DNA of 64,000 nt from [Pseudomonas] carboxydohydrogena (GCF_029030725.1 NZ_CP113162.1:2354501-2418500); one strand, 5' to 3'; positions 24,590 through 34,124 are shown, numbered from the stretch's first letter. Program-made: numbers and translations. Notes: a model not told the origin generated them from the sequence alone.

Positions 24590-25333
24590 ATGATTAAGCA
24601 AATGACCGAACGCAAACGCGCTGACGTGCTTCTGGTCGAACGCGGCCTGTTCGAAAGCCGCGCCCGTGCGCAGGCCGCCATCGAAGCCGGATCGGTGACG
24701 GCCAACGGCAAGGTCGTCGCCAAGGCTTCGGAAACGATTGCAACCGACGCGGACATCAGAGCCGAGCCCGCGCATCCGTGGGTGTCGCGTGGCGGCGTCA
24801 AGCTCGCGGCCGCACTTGAACGCTATCCGCTCGATATCGAGGATCATGTCTGCGTCGATGTCGGGGCCTCGACCGGCGGCTTCACCGAAGTCCTGCTCGC
24901 CAACGGCGCAAGCCTCGTGTTCGCCATCGATGTCGGCACTGCGCAACTGCATCCCAGCCTGCGCGGCAATCCCCGCGTCATCTCGATGGAGAACACCGAC
25001 ATCCGCTCGCTCGAAGGCCGCCGCCTCGAAAAGCGTCCCGATGTCGCGGTGATCGACGCGAGCTTCATTTCGCTGAAGCTCATCTTGCCCGCGGTGTTCT
25101 CCTTCACCGCCGCTCCGTTGCAGATGCTGGCGCTGATCAAGCCGCAATTCGAGGCCGGGCGCGCGCAGGTGAAGAAAGGCATCGTCCGCGACGAGGCCGT
25201 GCATCGCACCATCTGCGACGACATCGCGGCCTTCGTCGCGGCGCAAGGCTGCACGGACATCGAGGTGTTTCCCTCGGCCATCGAGGGCGGCGACGGCAAT
25301 CGCGAATTCTTCCTCGGCGCAAAGCACGGCTGA
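24590..25333 (+). CDS. tlyA: TlyA-family rRNA 2'-O-methyltransferase (hemolysin-like)
   Basis: 247 residues; the start may equally be the ATG at 24602. An N-terminal S4 RNA-binding domain ([20 protein letters not shown]) is followed by an FtsJ-like methyltransferase domain with SAM motif [18 protein letters not shown] and a [11 protein letters not shown] segment. TlyA proteins methylate ribose on 16S and 23S rRNA; older annotations call them hemolysins. The stop overlaps the next gene's ATG (TGATG at 25331-25335), so translation of the two RNA methyltransferases is coupled. An interspersed repeat fills the gap to dxs. Confidence 0.93.
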   Translation: MIKQMTERKRADVLLVERGLFESRARAQAAIEAGSVTANGKVVAKASETIATDADIRAEPAHPWVSRGGVKLAAALERYPLDIEDHVCVDVGASTGGFTEVLLANGASLVFAIDVGTAQLHPSLRGNPRVISMENTDIRSLEGRRLEKRPDVAVIDASFISLKLILPAVFSFTAAPLQMLALIKPQFEAGRAQVKKGIVRDEAVHRTICDDIAAFVAAQGCTDIEVFPSAIEGGDGNREFFLGAKHG

Positions 25334-26586
25334 TGCAGGTGGAGCGCCTCACCATCGATCATGTCGGCCAGCAGGGCGACGGCGTCGCCCTCGACGGCGG
25401 GCGGAACATCTACGTCCCCTATACGCTCGGTGGCGAGATCGTCGATACCAAAGCGTCGCCCGGCAGACCCGCCGACCGGCGCGATCTGGTTGAAGTCATC
25501 ACCCCAAGCCCGGAGCGGATCGCACCGTTCTGCGACTATTTCGGCGTCTGCGGCGGCTGCGCGATCCAGCACTGGCAGACGGACGCCTATCGCAACTGGA
25601 AACGCCAGCTTGTGGTGGATACGCTGAAGCAGGCGGGCATCGGCTGCGAGGTCGGCGCTCTGGTCGATGCGCACGGCAGCGGCCGCCGCCGCGCCACCTT
25701 CCATGCGCGGCAGGGATCGAATCAAGGGTCCGGCGGGTTGCGCGTCGGCTTCGCCGCCGCAGGACGGCACGAGATCGTGCCGATCACGCATTGCCCCGTT
25801 CTCGATCCGGCGATGGATGGCGCCATCCCGGCGGCCAATGCCATCGCCGAACTCTTGAGGCCCGCCGGCAAACCGCTCGACATCCAGATCAGCGCCACGG
25901 AAAACGGTCTCGACGTGGACGTGCGCGGCTCCGGCCCGCTCGACACCGCGCTGCTCGCGAAACTCTCCGCGCTGGCGAAACAGCACCGTCTCGCCCGGCT
26001 GACGCGCCATGGCGAACTCGTGCTGCTTCAGGCGCCGCCGATCGTGCGCGTCGGCCGCGCGGGCGTTACGCTGCCCGCGGCCTCTTTCATGCAGCCGACG
26101 CAGGCGGGCGAGGACACGCTCGCCGCTTTGGTAATGGAACGATGCAAGGGCGCGAAGCGGATCGCCGACCTGTTCTGCGGCTTCGGCCCGTTCGCGCTGC
26201 GGCTCGCTGAGAAATTCCGTGTCGCCGCGTTCGACAGCGACGCTCGCGCGATCGCAGCACTGAACGACGCCGTCCGCGCCACGCAGGGATTGAAGCCGCT
26301 TACGGCAGAGGCTCGCGACCTGTTCCGACGCCCGCTCGTGCCACAGGAATTGCGGGAGTTCGATTGCGCCGTGTTCGATCCGCCCCGTCAGGGTGCCGAG
26401 GCGCAAAGCCGCCAGCTCGCCGCCAGCCGGCTGACGCACCTCATCGCCGTCTCCTGCAACCCCGCTACCTTCGCCCGTGACGCCAACATCCTGCTCGGCG
26501 GCGGCTTCAAACTTGGGGAGGTGACACCGGTGGATCAGTTCCGCCACACCGCCCATGTGGAACTGGTGGCGCGCTTCAGCCGATAA
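25333..26586 (+). CDS. RlmD/RumA-like 23S rRNA (uracil-5)-methyltransferase family protein
   Basis: 417 residues. The N-terminal TRAM-like segment is followed by iron-sulfur ligands [10 protein letters not shown] and a fourth Cys in HCPVLDP. The methyltransferase domain contains [15 protein letters not shown] (SAM binding), [12 protein letters not shown], and the nucleophile Cys in [12 protein letters not shown]; the general-base Glu sits near the C-terminus in HTAHVELV. It methylates a uridine of 23S rRNA (U1939-type) or tRNA; the exact site cannot be told. Translationally coupled to tlyA. Confidence 0.9.
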   Translation: MQVERLTIDHVGQQGDGVALDGGRNIYVPYTLGGEIVDTKASPGRPADRRDLVEVITPSPERIAPFCDYFGVCGGCAIQHWQTDAYRNWKRQLVVDTLKQAGIGCEVGALVDAHGSGRRRATFHARQGSNQGSGGLRVGFAAAGRHEIVPITHCPVLDPAMDGAIPAANAIAELLRPAGKPLDIQISATENGLDVDVRGSGPLDTALLAKLSALAKQHRLARLTRHGELVLLQAPPIVRVGRAGVTLPAASFMQPTQAGEDTLAALVMERCKGAKRIADLFCGFGPFALRLAEKFRVAAFDSDARAIAALNDAVRATQGLKPLTAEARDLFRRPLVPQELREFDCAVFDPPRQGAEAQSRQLAASRLTHLIAVSCNPATFARDANILLGGGFKLGEVTPVDQFRHTAHVELVARFSR

Positions 26587-26812
26587 ATCTCCAAGCTGCT
26601 GAAAATCGACATAAAAATGTCACTCGCGGCGGCGGAACGAAGATAAATTTACCAACATTTCACACTAACTTTATACCTTTGACACGCGGACCCGCCTCTC
26701 GCGAGGCGCCCGGCCCGACTGGAACTCGCCACCCATTTCCTCGCCGCCCGGCCCATTTCGGGCAATGCGGCTTCGCGTTTTTCAAGGCTCACCCGCCCCA
26801 AGGACTTCGACC

Positions 26813-28495
26813 ATGCTCTCCAGGCTCTCGATCAGCGCCAAACTCATCGCCCTCGTTTCCGTCCTGCTGCTCTCGCTCATCGCGCTGGGCACCTACTCCC
26901 TCATCGAGGTGCGGACGATCAACGCCTCCACCCAGGAAATCCGGGGCAACTGGCTTCCCAGCATTCGCCTGCTCGGCGAGATGCGGACCCAGGCAGCCCG
27001 CTTCCGGGCTGTTTTGCGCGATTACCTGCCCGGGCCAGATGAAACGGAGATGGTCGATATCCAGAAGAATATCGATGCGCGGTCCCGCGATTTCGTGAAA
27101 GCCTTCGAAGGCTACGGCAAGCTCATTACGTCGGCCGAAGAAAAAGCGATGTACGATGAGCTCGGCACCGAGTGGAAAGCCTTCCGGGCGGGCGCCGATG
27201 AAGTGATCGCAGCGGCCCGCAAATACGACTTCGCGGAAGCTCGCAAGCTGAACGCCACCAAGGTCGTGAAGGTCGGCCGCGGCATGGATGCCGCTCTCGC
27301 CAAGATCGTGGTCTTCAACGACAAGGGCGCCGATCATGCCGGCGACACGGCAACCAGCGGCTATGAAAGAGCATTCATGGTCACGCTCGGCGGACTCGCC
27401 ATCCTGATCCTGCTCGGCGCAGGCGCCGCCTTCCTGATCGTGCGCGACGTCACCAAAGGCATCGCCTCGGTCGTCCACCCGATGCAATTGCTGGCCCAGG
27501 GCGATCTGTCTCCGGAGATTCCGCATCAGGGCGCAAAAACCGAGATCGGCAAGATCGCAGCCACGCTGCAAGTTTTCAAGGAAGCGCTGATCGCCAAGAA
27601 GGCGGCCGATGCCGCCGCCGCAGAGGAAGCGACGGCCAAGATGCAGCGCGCCGAAGCAGTGGACGGCATCACCCGCAAGTTCGAGAGCATGATCGGTGAA
27701 CTGGTGGCCTCGTTCTCGTCCGCTTCCACCGAGATGGAATCGTCCGCCGGCACGTTGACCAAGGCCGCCGACGTCACCCAGCAATTGTCGACCTCCGCCG
27801 CCAACGGCTCACGCACCGTGTCGGAAAGCATCCAGTCGACCGCCGCCGCGACCGAGGAGATCACCTCCTCCGTCGGCGAGATCGGCCGTCAGGTCATGGA
27901 ATCGAGCCGAGTCGCCCAGCGCGCCGTGCAGCAGGCCGAAAAGACCAACGCCAGCATCAGCGAACTCTCCGCCGCCGCCGCCCGCATCGGCGACGTCGTC
28001 AAGCTGATCACCGCGATCGCCGAGCAGACCAACCTGCTGGCGCTCAACGCCACCATCGAGGCGGCGCGCGCCGGCGAAGCCGGGCGCGGCTTCGCGGTCG
28101 TGGCATCCGAGGTCAAGGCGCTCGCCTCGCAGACCGCGAAGGCGACCGACGAGATCGGCGCGCAGATCGCCGGCATGCAGGCCGCGACCGACGACTCGGT
28201 GGTGACGATCAAGGAGATCAGCGCGACGATCGACCAGATCTCGGAAATCTCCTCGGCCATTGCCGCCGCCGTCGAGGAACAGGGCGCCGCCACGCAGGAG
28301 ATCGCCCGCAACGTGCGTCAGGCCGCCGAGCTTTGCTCGCAGGTCGCCGTCAACATCGACGACGTCAGCCGCGGCAACAGCGAGACCGGCGCCGCTTCCT
28401 CGCAGGTGTTCTCCGCCGCGCAGTCGCTGGCGCAGGAAAGCACCCGGCTCGAGGTCGAGGTGCAAGGCTTCATCAGCAAGATCCGCGCCGCATAA
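26813..28495 (+). CDS. Methyl-accepting chemotaxis protein
   Basis: 560 residues from the ATG at 26813, with AAGGA upstream. First membrane helix at about 7-29, periplasmic four-helix-bundle sensor to about 190, second helix (LGGLAILILLGAGAAFLIV), HAMP, then a signalling coiled coil. The conserved tip is IAEQTNLLALNATIEAARAG followed by GRGFAVVASEVKALA, which contacts CheA and CheW. Ala/Glu-rich stretches on either side are the methylation helices. No CWxxF-type CheR-docking tail is seen. It is monocistronic with a strong terminator. The ligand is unknown. The 226-bp region upstream is AT-rich near 26640-26690 and probably holds the promoter. Confidence 0.95.
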   Translation: MLSRLSISAKLIALVSVLLLSLIALGTYSLIEVRTINASTQEIRGNWLPSIRLLGEMRTQAARFRAVLRDYLPGPDETEMVDIQKNIDARSRDFVKAFEGYGKLITSAEEKAMYDELGTEWKAFRAGADEVIAAARKYDFAEARKLNATKVVKVGRGMDAALAKIVVFNDKGADHAGDTATSGYERAFMVTLGGLAILILLGAGAAFLIVRDVTKGIASVVHPMQLLAQGDLSPEIPHQGAKTEIGKIAATLQVFKEALIAKKAADAAAAEEATAKMQRAEAVDGITRKFESMIGELVASFSSASTEMESSAGTLTKAADVTQQLSTSAANGSRTVSESIQSTAAATEEITSSVGEIGRQVMESSRVAQRAVQQAEKTNASISELSAAAARIGDVVKLITAIAEQTNLLALNATIEAARAGEAGRGFAVVASEVKALASQTAKATDEIGAQIAGMQAATDDSVVTIKEISATIDQISEISSAIAAAVEEQGAATQEIARNVRQAAELCSQVAVNIDDVSRGNSETGAASSQVFSAAQSLAQESTRLEVEVQGFISKIRAA

Positions 28496-28516
28496 ACGGC
28501 ACAGCTATCGCAAACA

Positions 28517-28545
28517 AAACGGCGGCCCACGGGCCGCCGTTTTTA
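28517..28545 (+). terminator. Rho-independent terminator after the chemoreceptor gene
   Basis: CGGCGGCCC and GGGCCGCCG form a 9-bp stem with a 2-3-base loop, flanked by AAAA on the left and TTTTTATTT on the right. Located 22 bp after the chemoreceptor stop. The A-tract on the left means it can also end transcription of the convergent gene at 28567-29181. Confidence 0.92.
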
Positions 28546-28566
28546 TTTGCAGCTATTGCGCCGCCT

Positions 28567-29181
28567 TTACTGACAGACATTCACAGTCCGCACGTGCCAG
28601 CCGGTGCGGGTGTGATAGCGCTGGTTGCGGTAGCACTGATCGGTATAATCGTCGTTGTAGGCGTAATCGTCACCGTAATAGTCGCCGTCGTAATAAGCGC
28701 TGTCGTACGGGTAATCGTCGTAATAGCCATTATAGTAGCCGTAGCCCAGCGCCAGACCGCCTGCGCCATAGCCCCAGCCGCGATGACGCCACCAGCCGCC
28801 ATGGTGGTGGCGAGATCCACCGCTATTGTTCCAGCGGTGATATTGCATGTTCTGCGACACGCGCGCGTTGTTGAATGAGCGAGGCACCATGGCATTGCTG
28901 CTGAACGAGCGGTTGACCATCGCGTTGCGCATCACGCCCGGATTGGTGGCCGCGAAGCTGTTGCGCATGCCGCCGCGCGACGCGAAGCTGTTAAATCCTC
29001 CGCCACCGCGGGCAAAACCGCCGCCGCCGAAATGTGCGCCGCCACCTCCACCGAAGTGAGCGCCGCCGCCCATATGGCCGCCGCCACCGCCGCGTCCATG
29101 CCCCTGCGCTAGCGCCGCGCCGGGATCGAACGCCGCCACGGCGGCGACCAGCGCCGCACCCATCATGATTTTCCTGAACAT
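28567..29181 (-). CDS. Secreted low-complexity Gly/His- and Tyr/Asp-rich protein
   Basis: 204 residues with a Sec signal peptide (cleavage probably after GAALAQ, about residue 26). The mature part starts with repeats of the GGGGxHFGGGG kind, passes through an Asn/Ser/Met-rich middle, a His/Trp-rich patch, and ends in a Tyr-Asp-Gly repeat tract before two Cys (QCYRNQ and VNVCQ), which may form a disulfide. I do not recognise an enzymatic domain. Similar secreted proteins are found in rhizobia without known role; a cell-surface or metal-associating protein is possible. It shares a bidirectional terminator with the chemoreceptor gene. Confidence 0.8.
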   Translation of the reverse strand: MFRKIMMGAALVAAVAAFDPGAALAQGHGRGGGGGHMGGGAHFGGGGGAHFGGGGFARGGGGFNSFASRGGMRNSFAATNPGVMRNAMVNRSFSSNAMVPRSFNNARVSQNMQYHRWNNSGGSRHHHGGWWRHRGWGYGAGGLALGYGYYNGYYDDYPYDSAYYDGDYYGDDYAYNDDYTDQCYRNQRYHTRTGWHVRTVNVCQ

Positions 29182-29272
29182 CGCTAAACCTCCACATCCA
29201 TATCCGTGGAGATAATGTGCGAGGCTCTATTTCCTTCCCCGGTCAGCTAGTTGTGAACGGGGAACCGGCGTG

Positions 29273-30355
29273 TCACGCGCCGTTCTGGCCGCGATGCCGC
29301 AAAAAGTGATCGGCGAGCACGCACGCCATCATCGCCTCGCCAACCGGTACGGCGCGGATACCGACGCAAGGGTCGTGGCGGCCCTTCGTGACGATATCCG
29401 TCTCGGCGCCGGAACGATCCACCGTCCGGCGCGGCGTGAGGATGGATGAGGTCGGCTTCACGGCAAAACGTGCAACCACCGCCTGCCCGGTCGAGATGCC
29501 GCCGAGAATGCCGCCCGCATGGTTCGACATGAACACCGGGCCGTTGTTGCCGTGGCGCATCTCGTCGGCGTTGTCCTCGCCGCGCAGTTCGGCCGCGCCG
29601 AAGCCCGCGCCGATTTCCACGCCCTTCACCGCATTGATGCTCATCATCGCCGCCGCGATGTCGCCGTCGAGCTTGCCGTAGATCGGCGCGCCCCATCCGG
29701 CCGGAACATTCTCCGCGACGACCTCGATCACCGCGCCGATCGACGAGCCGCTTTTGCGAATGTCGTCGAGATACTCCTCGAAGAATTGCGCCTTCACCGG
29801 GTCGGGGCAGAAGAACGGATTGCGCGCCACCTCATCCCAGTTCCAGTTGGCGCGGTCGATCTTGTGCGGCCCCATCTGAACGAGCGCGGCGCGCACCTTC
29901 ACGTCCGGGATGATCTTGCGTGCGATCGCGCCAGCCGCGACGCGCGCGGCGGTCTCGCGCGCCGACGAGCGGCCGCCGCCGCGATAATCGCGGATGCCGT
30001 ATTTGGCCTCGTAGGTGTAGTCGGCGTGGCCCGGACGATACTTGTCCTTGATGTCGGAATAGTCCTTCGAGCGCTGGTCGGTGTTCTCGATCATCAGCGC
30101 GATCGGCGCGCCGGTGGTCACCTGCCCGCGTTCTGTCTCCATCACACCGGACAGGATCTTGACCTGATCGGCCTCCTGCCGCTGGGTGGTGAAGCGCGAC
30201 TGGCCGGGCTTGCGGCGGTCGAGGTCCAACTGGATTTCCTGGACGGTCAGCGGGACGCGCGGCGGGCAGCCATCCACCACGCAGCCAAGCGCAACCCCGT
30301 GGCTCTCGCCAAAGGTGGTGACGCGGAACATGTGACCGAAGGTGTTGAAGGACAT
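29273..30355 (-). CDS. aroC: Chorismate synthase
   Basis: 360 residues, full length. It converts 5-enolpyruvylshikimate-3-phosphate to chorismate using reduced FMN, the last step of the shikimate pathway. The start [20 protein letters not shown] (His in GESHG) and [18 protein letters not shown] are the family signatures, with [16 protein letters not shown] residues near the C-terminus. A perfect 12-bp inverted repeat lies 22 bp before its start, followed upstream by an interspersed repeat. It is encoded downstream of a histidine phosphatase and fabI on the same strand, but repeats separate them. Confidence 0.97.
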   Translation of the reverse strand: MSFNTFGHMFRVTTFGESHGVALGCVVDGCPPRVPLTVQEIQLDLDRRKPGQSRFTTQRQEADQVKILSGVMETERGQVTTGAPIALMIENTDQRSKDYSDIKDKYRPGHADYTYEAKYGIRDYRGGGRSSARETAARVAAGAIARKIIPDVKVRAALVQMGPHKIDRANWNWDEVARNPFFCPDPVKAQFFEEYLDDIRKSGSSIGAVIEVVAENVPAGWGAPIYGKLDGDIAAAMMSINAVKGVEIGAGFGAAELRGEDNADEMRHGNNGPVFMSNHAGGILGGISTGQAVVARFAVKPTSSILTPRRTVDRSGAETDIVTKGRHDPCVGIRAVPVGEAMMACVLADHFLRHRGQNGA

Positions 30356-30377
30356 GGAGCTAATCCGGGCCGCACAA

Positions 30378-30414
30378 GCTACGAAATGTCGTGAAAATCG
30401 CTACATTTCGTAGC
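30378..30414. repeat. Perfect 12-bp inverted repeat in the aroC leader
   Basis: GCTACGAAATGT (30378-30389) and ACATTTCGTAGC (30403-30414) with a 13-nt loop, 22 bp before the aroC start. There is no T-tract, so it is not an ordinary terminator. An mRNA hairpin affecting aroC translation or a protein-binding site are both possible. Confidence 0.55.
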
Positions 30415-30439
30415 CGGATGTTGCGATGATCGCAACAGT

Positions 30440-30562
30440 CGTCATGGCCGGGCATAGGCTGTCGAAGACGGGCGTAAACGTCCTTTCGTCCCGGCCATCC
30501 AAATCTTAACCATGTCGAAGAGATGAAAGACGTAGATGCCCGGCACAAGGCCGGGCATGACG
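30440..30562. repeat. Interspersed repeat (GTCATGGCCGGGC family) upstream of aroC
   Basis: CGTCATGGCCGGGCAT at the left end is mirrored by ATGCCCGGCAC...AAGGCCGGGCATGACG at the right end. Typical of short palindromic elements dispersed through Bradyrhizobiaceae genomes. No gene is present; together with the hairpin it fills the 239 bp between aroC and the phosphatase gene. Confidence 0.7.
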
Positions 30563-30594
30563 ATAAAGACGGTGCAGGCAGGCGGCTAACGCCC

Positions 30595-31194
30595 TCAACT
30601 ATGCTTCGTGACCTTGCCGTCCTTGAAAACGTAGACCACACCCTGCTCGATGTAGATCTCGGCGGCCTTGATCGGCGTTTCGATCTCAAGCGAGGCCATC
30701 AGCGCGCGGCAGGAGCCGCCATGCGAGACGGCCACCGTGTCCTGCAACAGCGAATCGTACCAGTCGCGCATGCGCAGCCCGGCCGAGGCATAGCTCTCGC
30801 CGCCCGGCGGCGGCACGCTCCATTTGTCGGCCTGCCTGCGGGCGAACAGTTCGGGATGGGACTTCTCCATCTCGATCAGGGTCGAACCTTCCCAATGGCC
30901 ATACCCGACCTCGCGCAGACGGTCGTCGAGACCGTAATCATCCGGCGCCACGCCGACCTCGCCGCGCACCAGCTCCATGGTCTGCCGGGCGCGGCCGAGC
31001 GGCGACGATACGAACGGCATTCTCAATGGATCGTGCGCGTCGGCCTTGAGGATATCGGCCAGCAGTTCGCCCGCGCGAACCGCCTGCTCCCTGCCGCGCT
31101 CGTTCAGCGGAATGTCCTTCGTGCCCTGAAAGCGGCCGATGGCGTTCCATTCGGTCTGGCCGTGGCGGATGAAGTAGATGGTGGGATTGGGCAT
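30595..31194 (-). CDS. Histidine phosphatase (phosphoglycerate mutase-like) family protein
   Basis: 199 residues. The catalytic RHG motif is at residues 10-12 (IYFIRHGQTEWN), with SSPLGRARQTME and the second catalytic His in AVSHGGSCRALM. Members include cofactor-dependent phosphoglycerate mutases and broad phosphatases such as CobC-type enzymes. At 199 residues it is shorter than classical GpmA (about 230-250), so a phosphatase on a small molecule is as likely as a glycolytic mutase. It follows fabI on the same strand, separated by an interspersed repeat. Confidence 0.9.
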   Translation of the reverse strand: MPNPTIYFIRHGQTEWNAIGRFQGTKDIPLNERGREQAVRAGELLADILKADAHDPLRMPFVSSPLGRARQTMELVRGEVGVAPDDYGLDDRLREVGYGHWEGSTLIEMEKSHPELFARRQADKWSVPPPGGESYASAGLRMRDWYDSLLQDTVAVSHGGSCRALMASLEIETPIKAAEIYIEQGVVYVFKDGKVTKHS

Positions 31195-31214
31195 CAGTCT
31201 CTCTAAATGCGAGT

Positions 31215-31335
31215 CGTCATTGCGAGGAGCGTTTGCGACGAAGCAATCCAGCTTCGTCTTCTCAGCTTTCCGGATTGCTTTGCGGAGCCTGTCATCGGGC
31301 GGCGCATTCGTGCCTGCCCGTTGGCTCGCAATGAC
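31215..31335. repeat. Interspersed palindromic repeat (CGTCATTGCGAG family) between fabI and the phosphatase gene
   Basis: CGTCATTGCGAGGAGC and CGAAGCAATCCAG at the left, CCGGATTGCTT and CTCGCAATGACA at the right. Same family as 24486-24579 but more diverged, with a longer central part. Confidence 0.72.
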
Positions 31336-31342
31336 AGCGTTG

Positions 31343-32164
31343 TTAGTCCTTGCCGCCGAGCGAAATGTCCGGCGCGTCGGGCCGCTTCATGCCGACGACG
31401 TTATAGCCGGAATCGACATGATGAATTTCGCCGGTGACGCCGCGCGACAGGTCGGACAACAGATACATCGCGCTGTCGCCGACTTCTTCCTGCGTCACGG
31501 TCCGGCGCAGCGGCGAATTGTACTCGTTCCACTTCAGGATGTAACGGAAATCGCCGATGCCGGATGCCGCGAGCGTCTTGATCGGCCCGGCCGAGATGGC
31601 GTTGACGCGGATGTTCTTCTCGCCGAGATCGGCGGCGAGATAGCGCACGCTCGCCTCAAGTGCTGCCTTCGCGACACCCATGACGTTGTAATGCGGCATC
31701 CATTTCTCGGCGCCGTAATAGGACAGCGTGAGAATAGAGCCGCCCTCGGTCATCAGGTGCTCAGCGCGCTGGGCGATCGCGGTCAGCGAGTAGCAGGAGA
31801 TCAGCATCGATTTGGAGAAATTCGCTTCGCTGGTGTCGAGATAGCGGCCGTCGAGTTCATCCTTGTCGGCGAACGCGATGGCATGGACGACGAAATCGAT
31901 CTTGCCCCACTGTTTTTTCGCTTCGGCGAACACCGCATCGATGCTGGCGCCATCGGTCACGTCGCAATGGCCGAGCGTGATCGCACCAAGCTCCCTGGCG
32001 AGCGGCTCGACGCGCTTCTTCAGGGCATCGCCCTGCCAGGTCAGCGCAAGCTCCGCGCCCTGGTCCCGGCAGGATTTGGCGATGCCATAGGCAATCGAGC
32101 GATTGTTGGCGACGCCAAGGATAATGCCCCGCTTGCCGCGCATCAGGCCGGTGATGTCCGCCAT
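31343..32164 (-). CDS. fabI: Enoyl-[acyl-carrier-protein] reductase [NADH]
   Basis: 273 residues from the ATG at 32164; the frame extends to 32227 without family similarity. It reduces enoyl-ACP in the last step of fatty acid elongation. The atypical SDR start RGIILGVANNRSIAYGIAK is typical of FabI, and the catalytic Tyr-x6-Lys is in HYNVMGVAKAALE. SEANFSKSMLISCYS and NAISAGPIKTLAASGI are further FabI marks. It is the reductase type targeted by triclosan. Divergent from the sigma-factor gene. Confidence 0.96.
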   Translation of the reverse strand: MADITGLMRGKRGIILGVANNRSIAYGIAKSCRDQGAELALTWQGDALKKRVEPLARELGAITLGHCDVTDGASIDAVFAEAKKQWGKIDFVVHAIAFADKDELDGRYLDTSEANFSKSMLISCYSLTAIAQRAEHLMTEGGSILTLSYYGAEKWMPHYNVMGVAKAALEASVRYLAADLGEKNIRVNAISAGPIKTLAASGIGDFRYILKWNEYNSPLRRTVTQEEVGDSAMYLLSDLSRGVTGEIHHVDSGYNVVGMKRPDAPDISLGGKD

Positions 32165-32387
32165 GAAAGCTGTCCGTTTTGGCTGAAAATGGAGGCCCGT
32201 CTTGGCATAGGCGGTCTGGCCGGGCAAGGCGGGAATCAGCCAGACTTGATGAACCCAAGGCTGCCGGTAACCGCTCCTCCTCCCAAGGCCGGTGAGGGCG
32301 GGAATAGACGTGTTTTCACGGTGTTATAGCTGACAACCAACTTTATACGCGGGCCAGGCGGCCCCTTTGCAGGCTCAAGACAGGTCC

Positions 32388-32873
32388 ATGACCGACTTCC
32401 GCGACAGTGTCGAGACCATGATCCCCGCGCTGCGCCGCTATGCGAGGGCATTGACCCGCGATGCGGATCTTGCCGATGACCTCGTGCAGGATACGCTGGT
32501 GCGGGCGTTGCGCTCGGAGAAGCTGTTTCTGGGTGGCGATCTGCGCGCCTGGCTTTACACGATCCTGACCAACCTCAACCGCAACCGCCGCCGTTCGCTG
32601 GCGCGGCAGCCGGTGCTGACAGAACTTCGCGACACGCCCGAACCTTCCGGCACCGAGGCCGAGGGCCGCGACATCACCCGCGCGCTCGCCACGCTGCCGG
32701 AAGAACAGCGCGCGGTGCTGCTGCTGGTGGCGCTGGAAGGCCTGAGCTATCGCGACGTGGCCGAAATCCAGGGCGTGCCGATGGGCACCGTGATGTCGCG
32801 CCTCGCCCGCGCCCGCGCCCAAATCCGATCCGTCCTCGAAGGCGAGCGCCCCGCGCTTCGCTGCGTCAAGTGA
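32388..32873 (+). CDS. ECF-type RNA polymerase sigma factor
   Basis: 161 residues from the ATG at 32388; an earlier in-frame start at 32367 adds seven residues. Region 2 is DADLADDLVQDTLVRALR, with the core-binding and -10-recognition helices. Region 4 is LPEEQRAVLLLVALEGLSYR followed by MGTVMSRLARAR, recognising the -35 element. The downstream gene overlaps by 4 bp (GTGA) and encodes its probable membrane anti-sigma factor, the usual arrangement. Target genes and inducing stress are unknown. Confidence 0.93.
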   Translation: MTDFRDSVETMIPALRRYARALTRDADLADDLVQDTLVRALRSEKLFLGGDLRAWLYTILTNLNRNRRRSLARQPVLTELRDTPEPSGTEAEGRDITRALATLPEEQRAVLLLVALEGLSYRDVAEIQGVPMGTVMSRLARARAQIRSVLEGERPALRCVK

Positions 32874-33676
32874 ACCCCGTGCTTCTGGAAAAGACCCCCG
32901 CGATGATTCACGATACCCCCATCACCGAAGACGAACTCCACGCCTATGTGGACGGCGAACTGCCGCCGGAACGCCGCGAGGCCGTGGAGGCATGGCTCGC
33001 CACGCATCCCGACGATACCGCGCGGGTTCACCAGTGGCGCGCGATGAGCGATATGCTGCATGCGAAATATGACGACGTGGCCGATGAGCCGATTCCGGCA
33101 CGCCTCAGGCTCGACCGGCTCGATCAGCGTCCGCGACAGTGGGCCTACATGGCCGTCGCCGCGACGCTCGCCGCCTTCGTCATCGGCGGCGGTACCGGCT
33201 ATGCGCTGCGCGGCGCAACCGCACAGTCATCCACCATGGCAAGTTTCACCGGGGACGCGCTGGAGGCGCACCGGCTTTACGTGGTGGATGTGCGTCATCC
33301 CGTCGAAATCGCCGCGAGCGAACGCGCTCATCTTCAGCAATGGCTGTCCAACCGCTGCGGATGGCAGGTGCGCGCGCCCGAACTCGACGCGCAGGGCCTG
33401 AGGCTCGTCGGCGGCAGGCTGCTGCCCGGCCCGACCGGTCCGGCCTCGTTCTTCATGTACGAGAATGCGGCGGGAGAGCGATTCACGATCTATGCCTCGC
33501 GCGCGAACAACGAGACCAGCAACATGCGCTACGCCACCCGTGACAAGGATGGCGCGATGTACTGGGCCGACAACGGCGTCGGCTATGTGGTGGCGGGACC
33601 GGTCGACAAGCAGAAGCTGACGCAGGTCGCGCGGCTGGTGTTCGACCAGACCGATCAGGCCGGGCAGAAGCTGTAG
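32870..33676 (+). CDS. Membrane-anchored anti-sigma factor
   Basis: 268 residues from a GTG overlapping the sigma stop; an ATG at 32903 is the alternative start. The cytoplasmic N-terminus has the anti-sigma pattern TEDELHAYVDGELPPERREA. It lacks the zinc HxxxCxxC motif. One membrane helix lies at about 98-117 (AYMAVAATLAAFVIGGGTGY), followed by a periplasmic domain of about 150 residues that probably senses the signal. It should hold the partner sigma factor inactive until stress. Confidence 0.88.
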   Translation: MNPVLLEKTPAMIHDTPITEDELHAYVDGELPPERREAVEAWLATHPDDTARVHQWRAMSDMLHAKYDDVADEPIPARLRLDRLDQRPRQWAYMAVAATLAAFVIGGGTGYALRGATAQSSTMASFTGDALEAHRLYVVDVRHPVEIAASERAHLQQWLSNRCGWQVRAPELDAQGLRLVGGRLLPGPTGPASFFMYENAAGERFTIYASRANNETSNMRYATRDKDGAMYWADNGVGYVVAGPVDKQKLTQVARLVFDQTDQAGQKL

Positions 33677-33701
33677 GGTCGATTCATTGCGATTTAACTG
33701 G

Positions 33702-33767
33702 CCGTCGTCCCCGCGAAGGCGGGGACCCAGTCGTCAAACTGGATTCCCGCTTTCGCGGGAATGACGG
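33702..33767. repeat. Interspersed repeat (CCGTCGTCCCCGCGAAGGCGGGGACCC family)
   Basis: Two short hairpins back to back: CCCCGCGAAGGCGGGG, then ATTCCCGCTTTCGCGGGAAT, bounded by CGTCGTCC and ATGACGG. A widespread intergenic element type in alphaproteobacteria. It lies between the convergent anti-sigma and PRC-barrel genes and may also act as a terminator for both. Confidence 0.75.
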
Positions 33768-33773
33768 GTGACT

Positions 33774-34124
33774 TCACGCCCCGTAATAGTCGCCGACGGA
33801 TTTCGTGCCCGCGGCCCAATCCCACTCGGTGCCAGCCTCGTATTTCGGGCCGGCCTTCAGCTTCTCGACCGGAATCATGATCTGGTAGCCGCCGAGTTCG
33901 ACGTTGTATTTCAGCGCGGGCCACGGCAGCGGATAATGCTCGTCGCCGATGCCGAGAAAGCCGCCGAAGCTCAGCACCGCGAACGAGACGCGGCCGCTGA
34001 CTTTCTCGATCATGACGCGCTCGATCGCGCCGATCTTCTCGGCATTGGCATCGAACACCGATGTGCCTTGCACACGATCGCTTCCGATCAGACTGGATGT
34101 CGAGCGATTGAGGTTCGTCGGCAT
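33774..34124 (-). CDS. PRC-barrel domain protein
   Basis: 116 residues from the ATG at 34124, with AAGGAG 6 bp upstream. The PRC-barrel fold is indicated by GTSVFDANAEKIGAIERVMI, SFAVLSFGGFLGIGDEHYPL and PWPALKYN. The C-terminus has an unusual WDWAAGTKSVGDYYGA tail. Stand-alone PRC-barrel proteins of this type are common in rhizobia and are often induced by stress, but the molecular role is unknown. It neighbours a sigma/anti-sigma pair, which may or may not be meaningful. Confidence 0.85.
   Translation of the reverse strand: MPTNLNRSTSSLIGSDRVQGTSVFDANAEKIGAIERVMIEKVSGRVSFAVLSFGGFLGIGDEHYPLPWPALKYNVELGGYQIMIPVEKLKAGPKYEAGTEWDWAAGTKSVGDYYGA

Noticed and set aside
24844-26556. 570-residue open frame antisense to tlyA and the methyltransferase gene
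   Set aside because: It spans two real genes in antisense and has no recognisable protein features.
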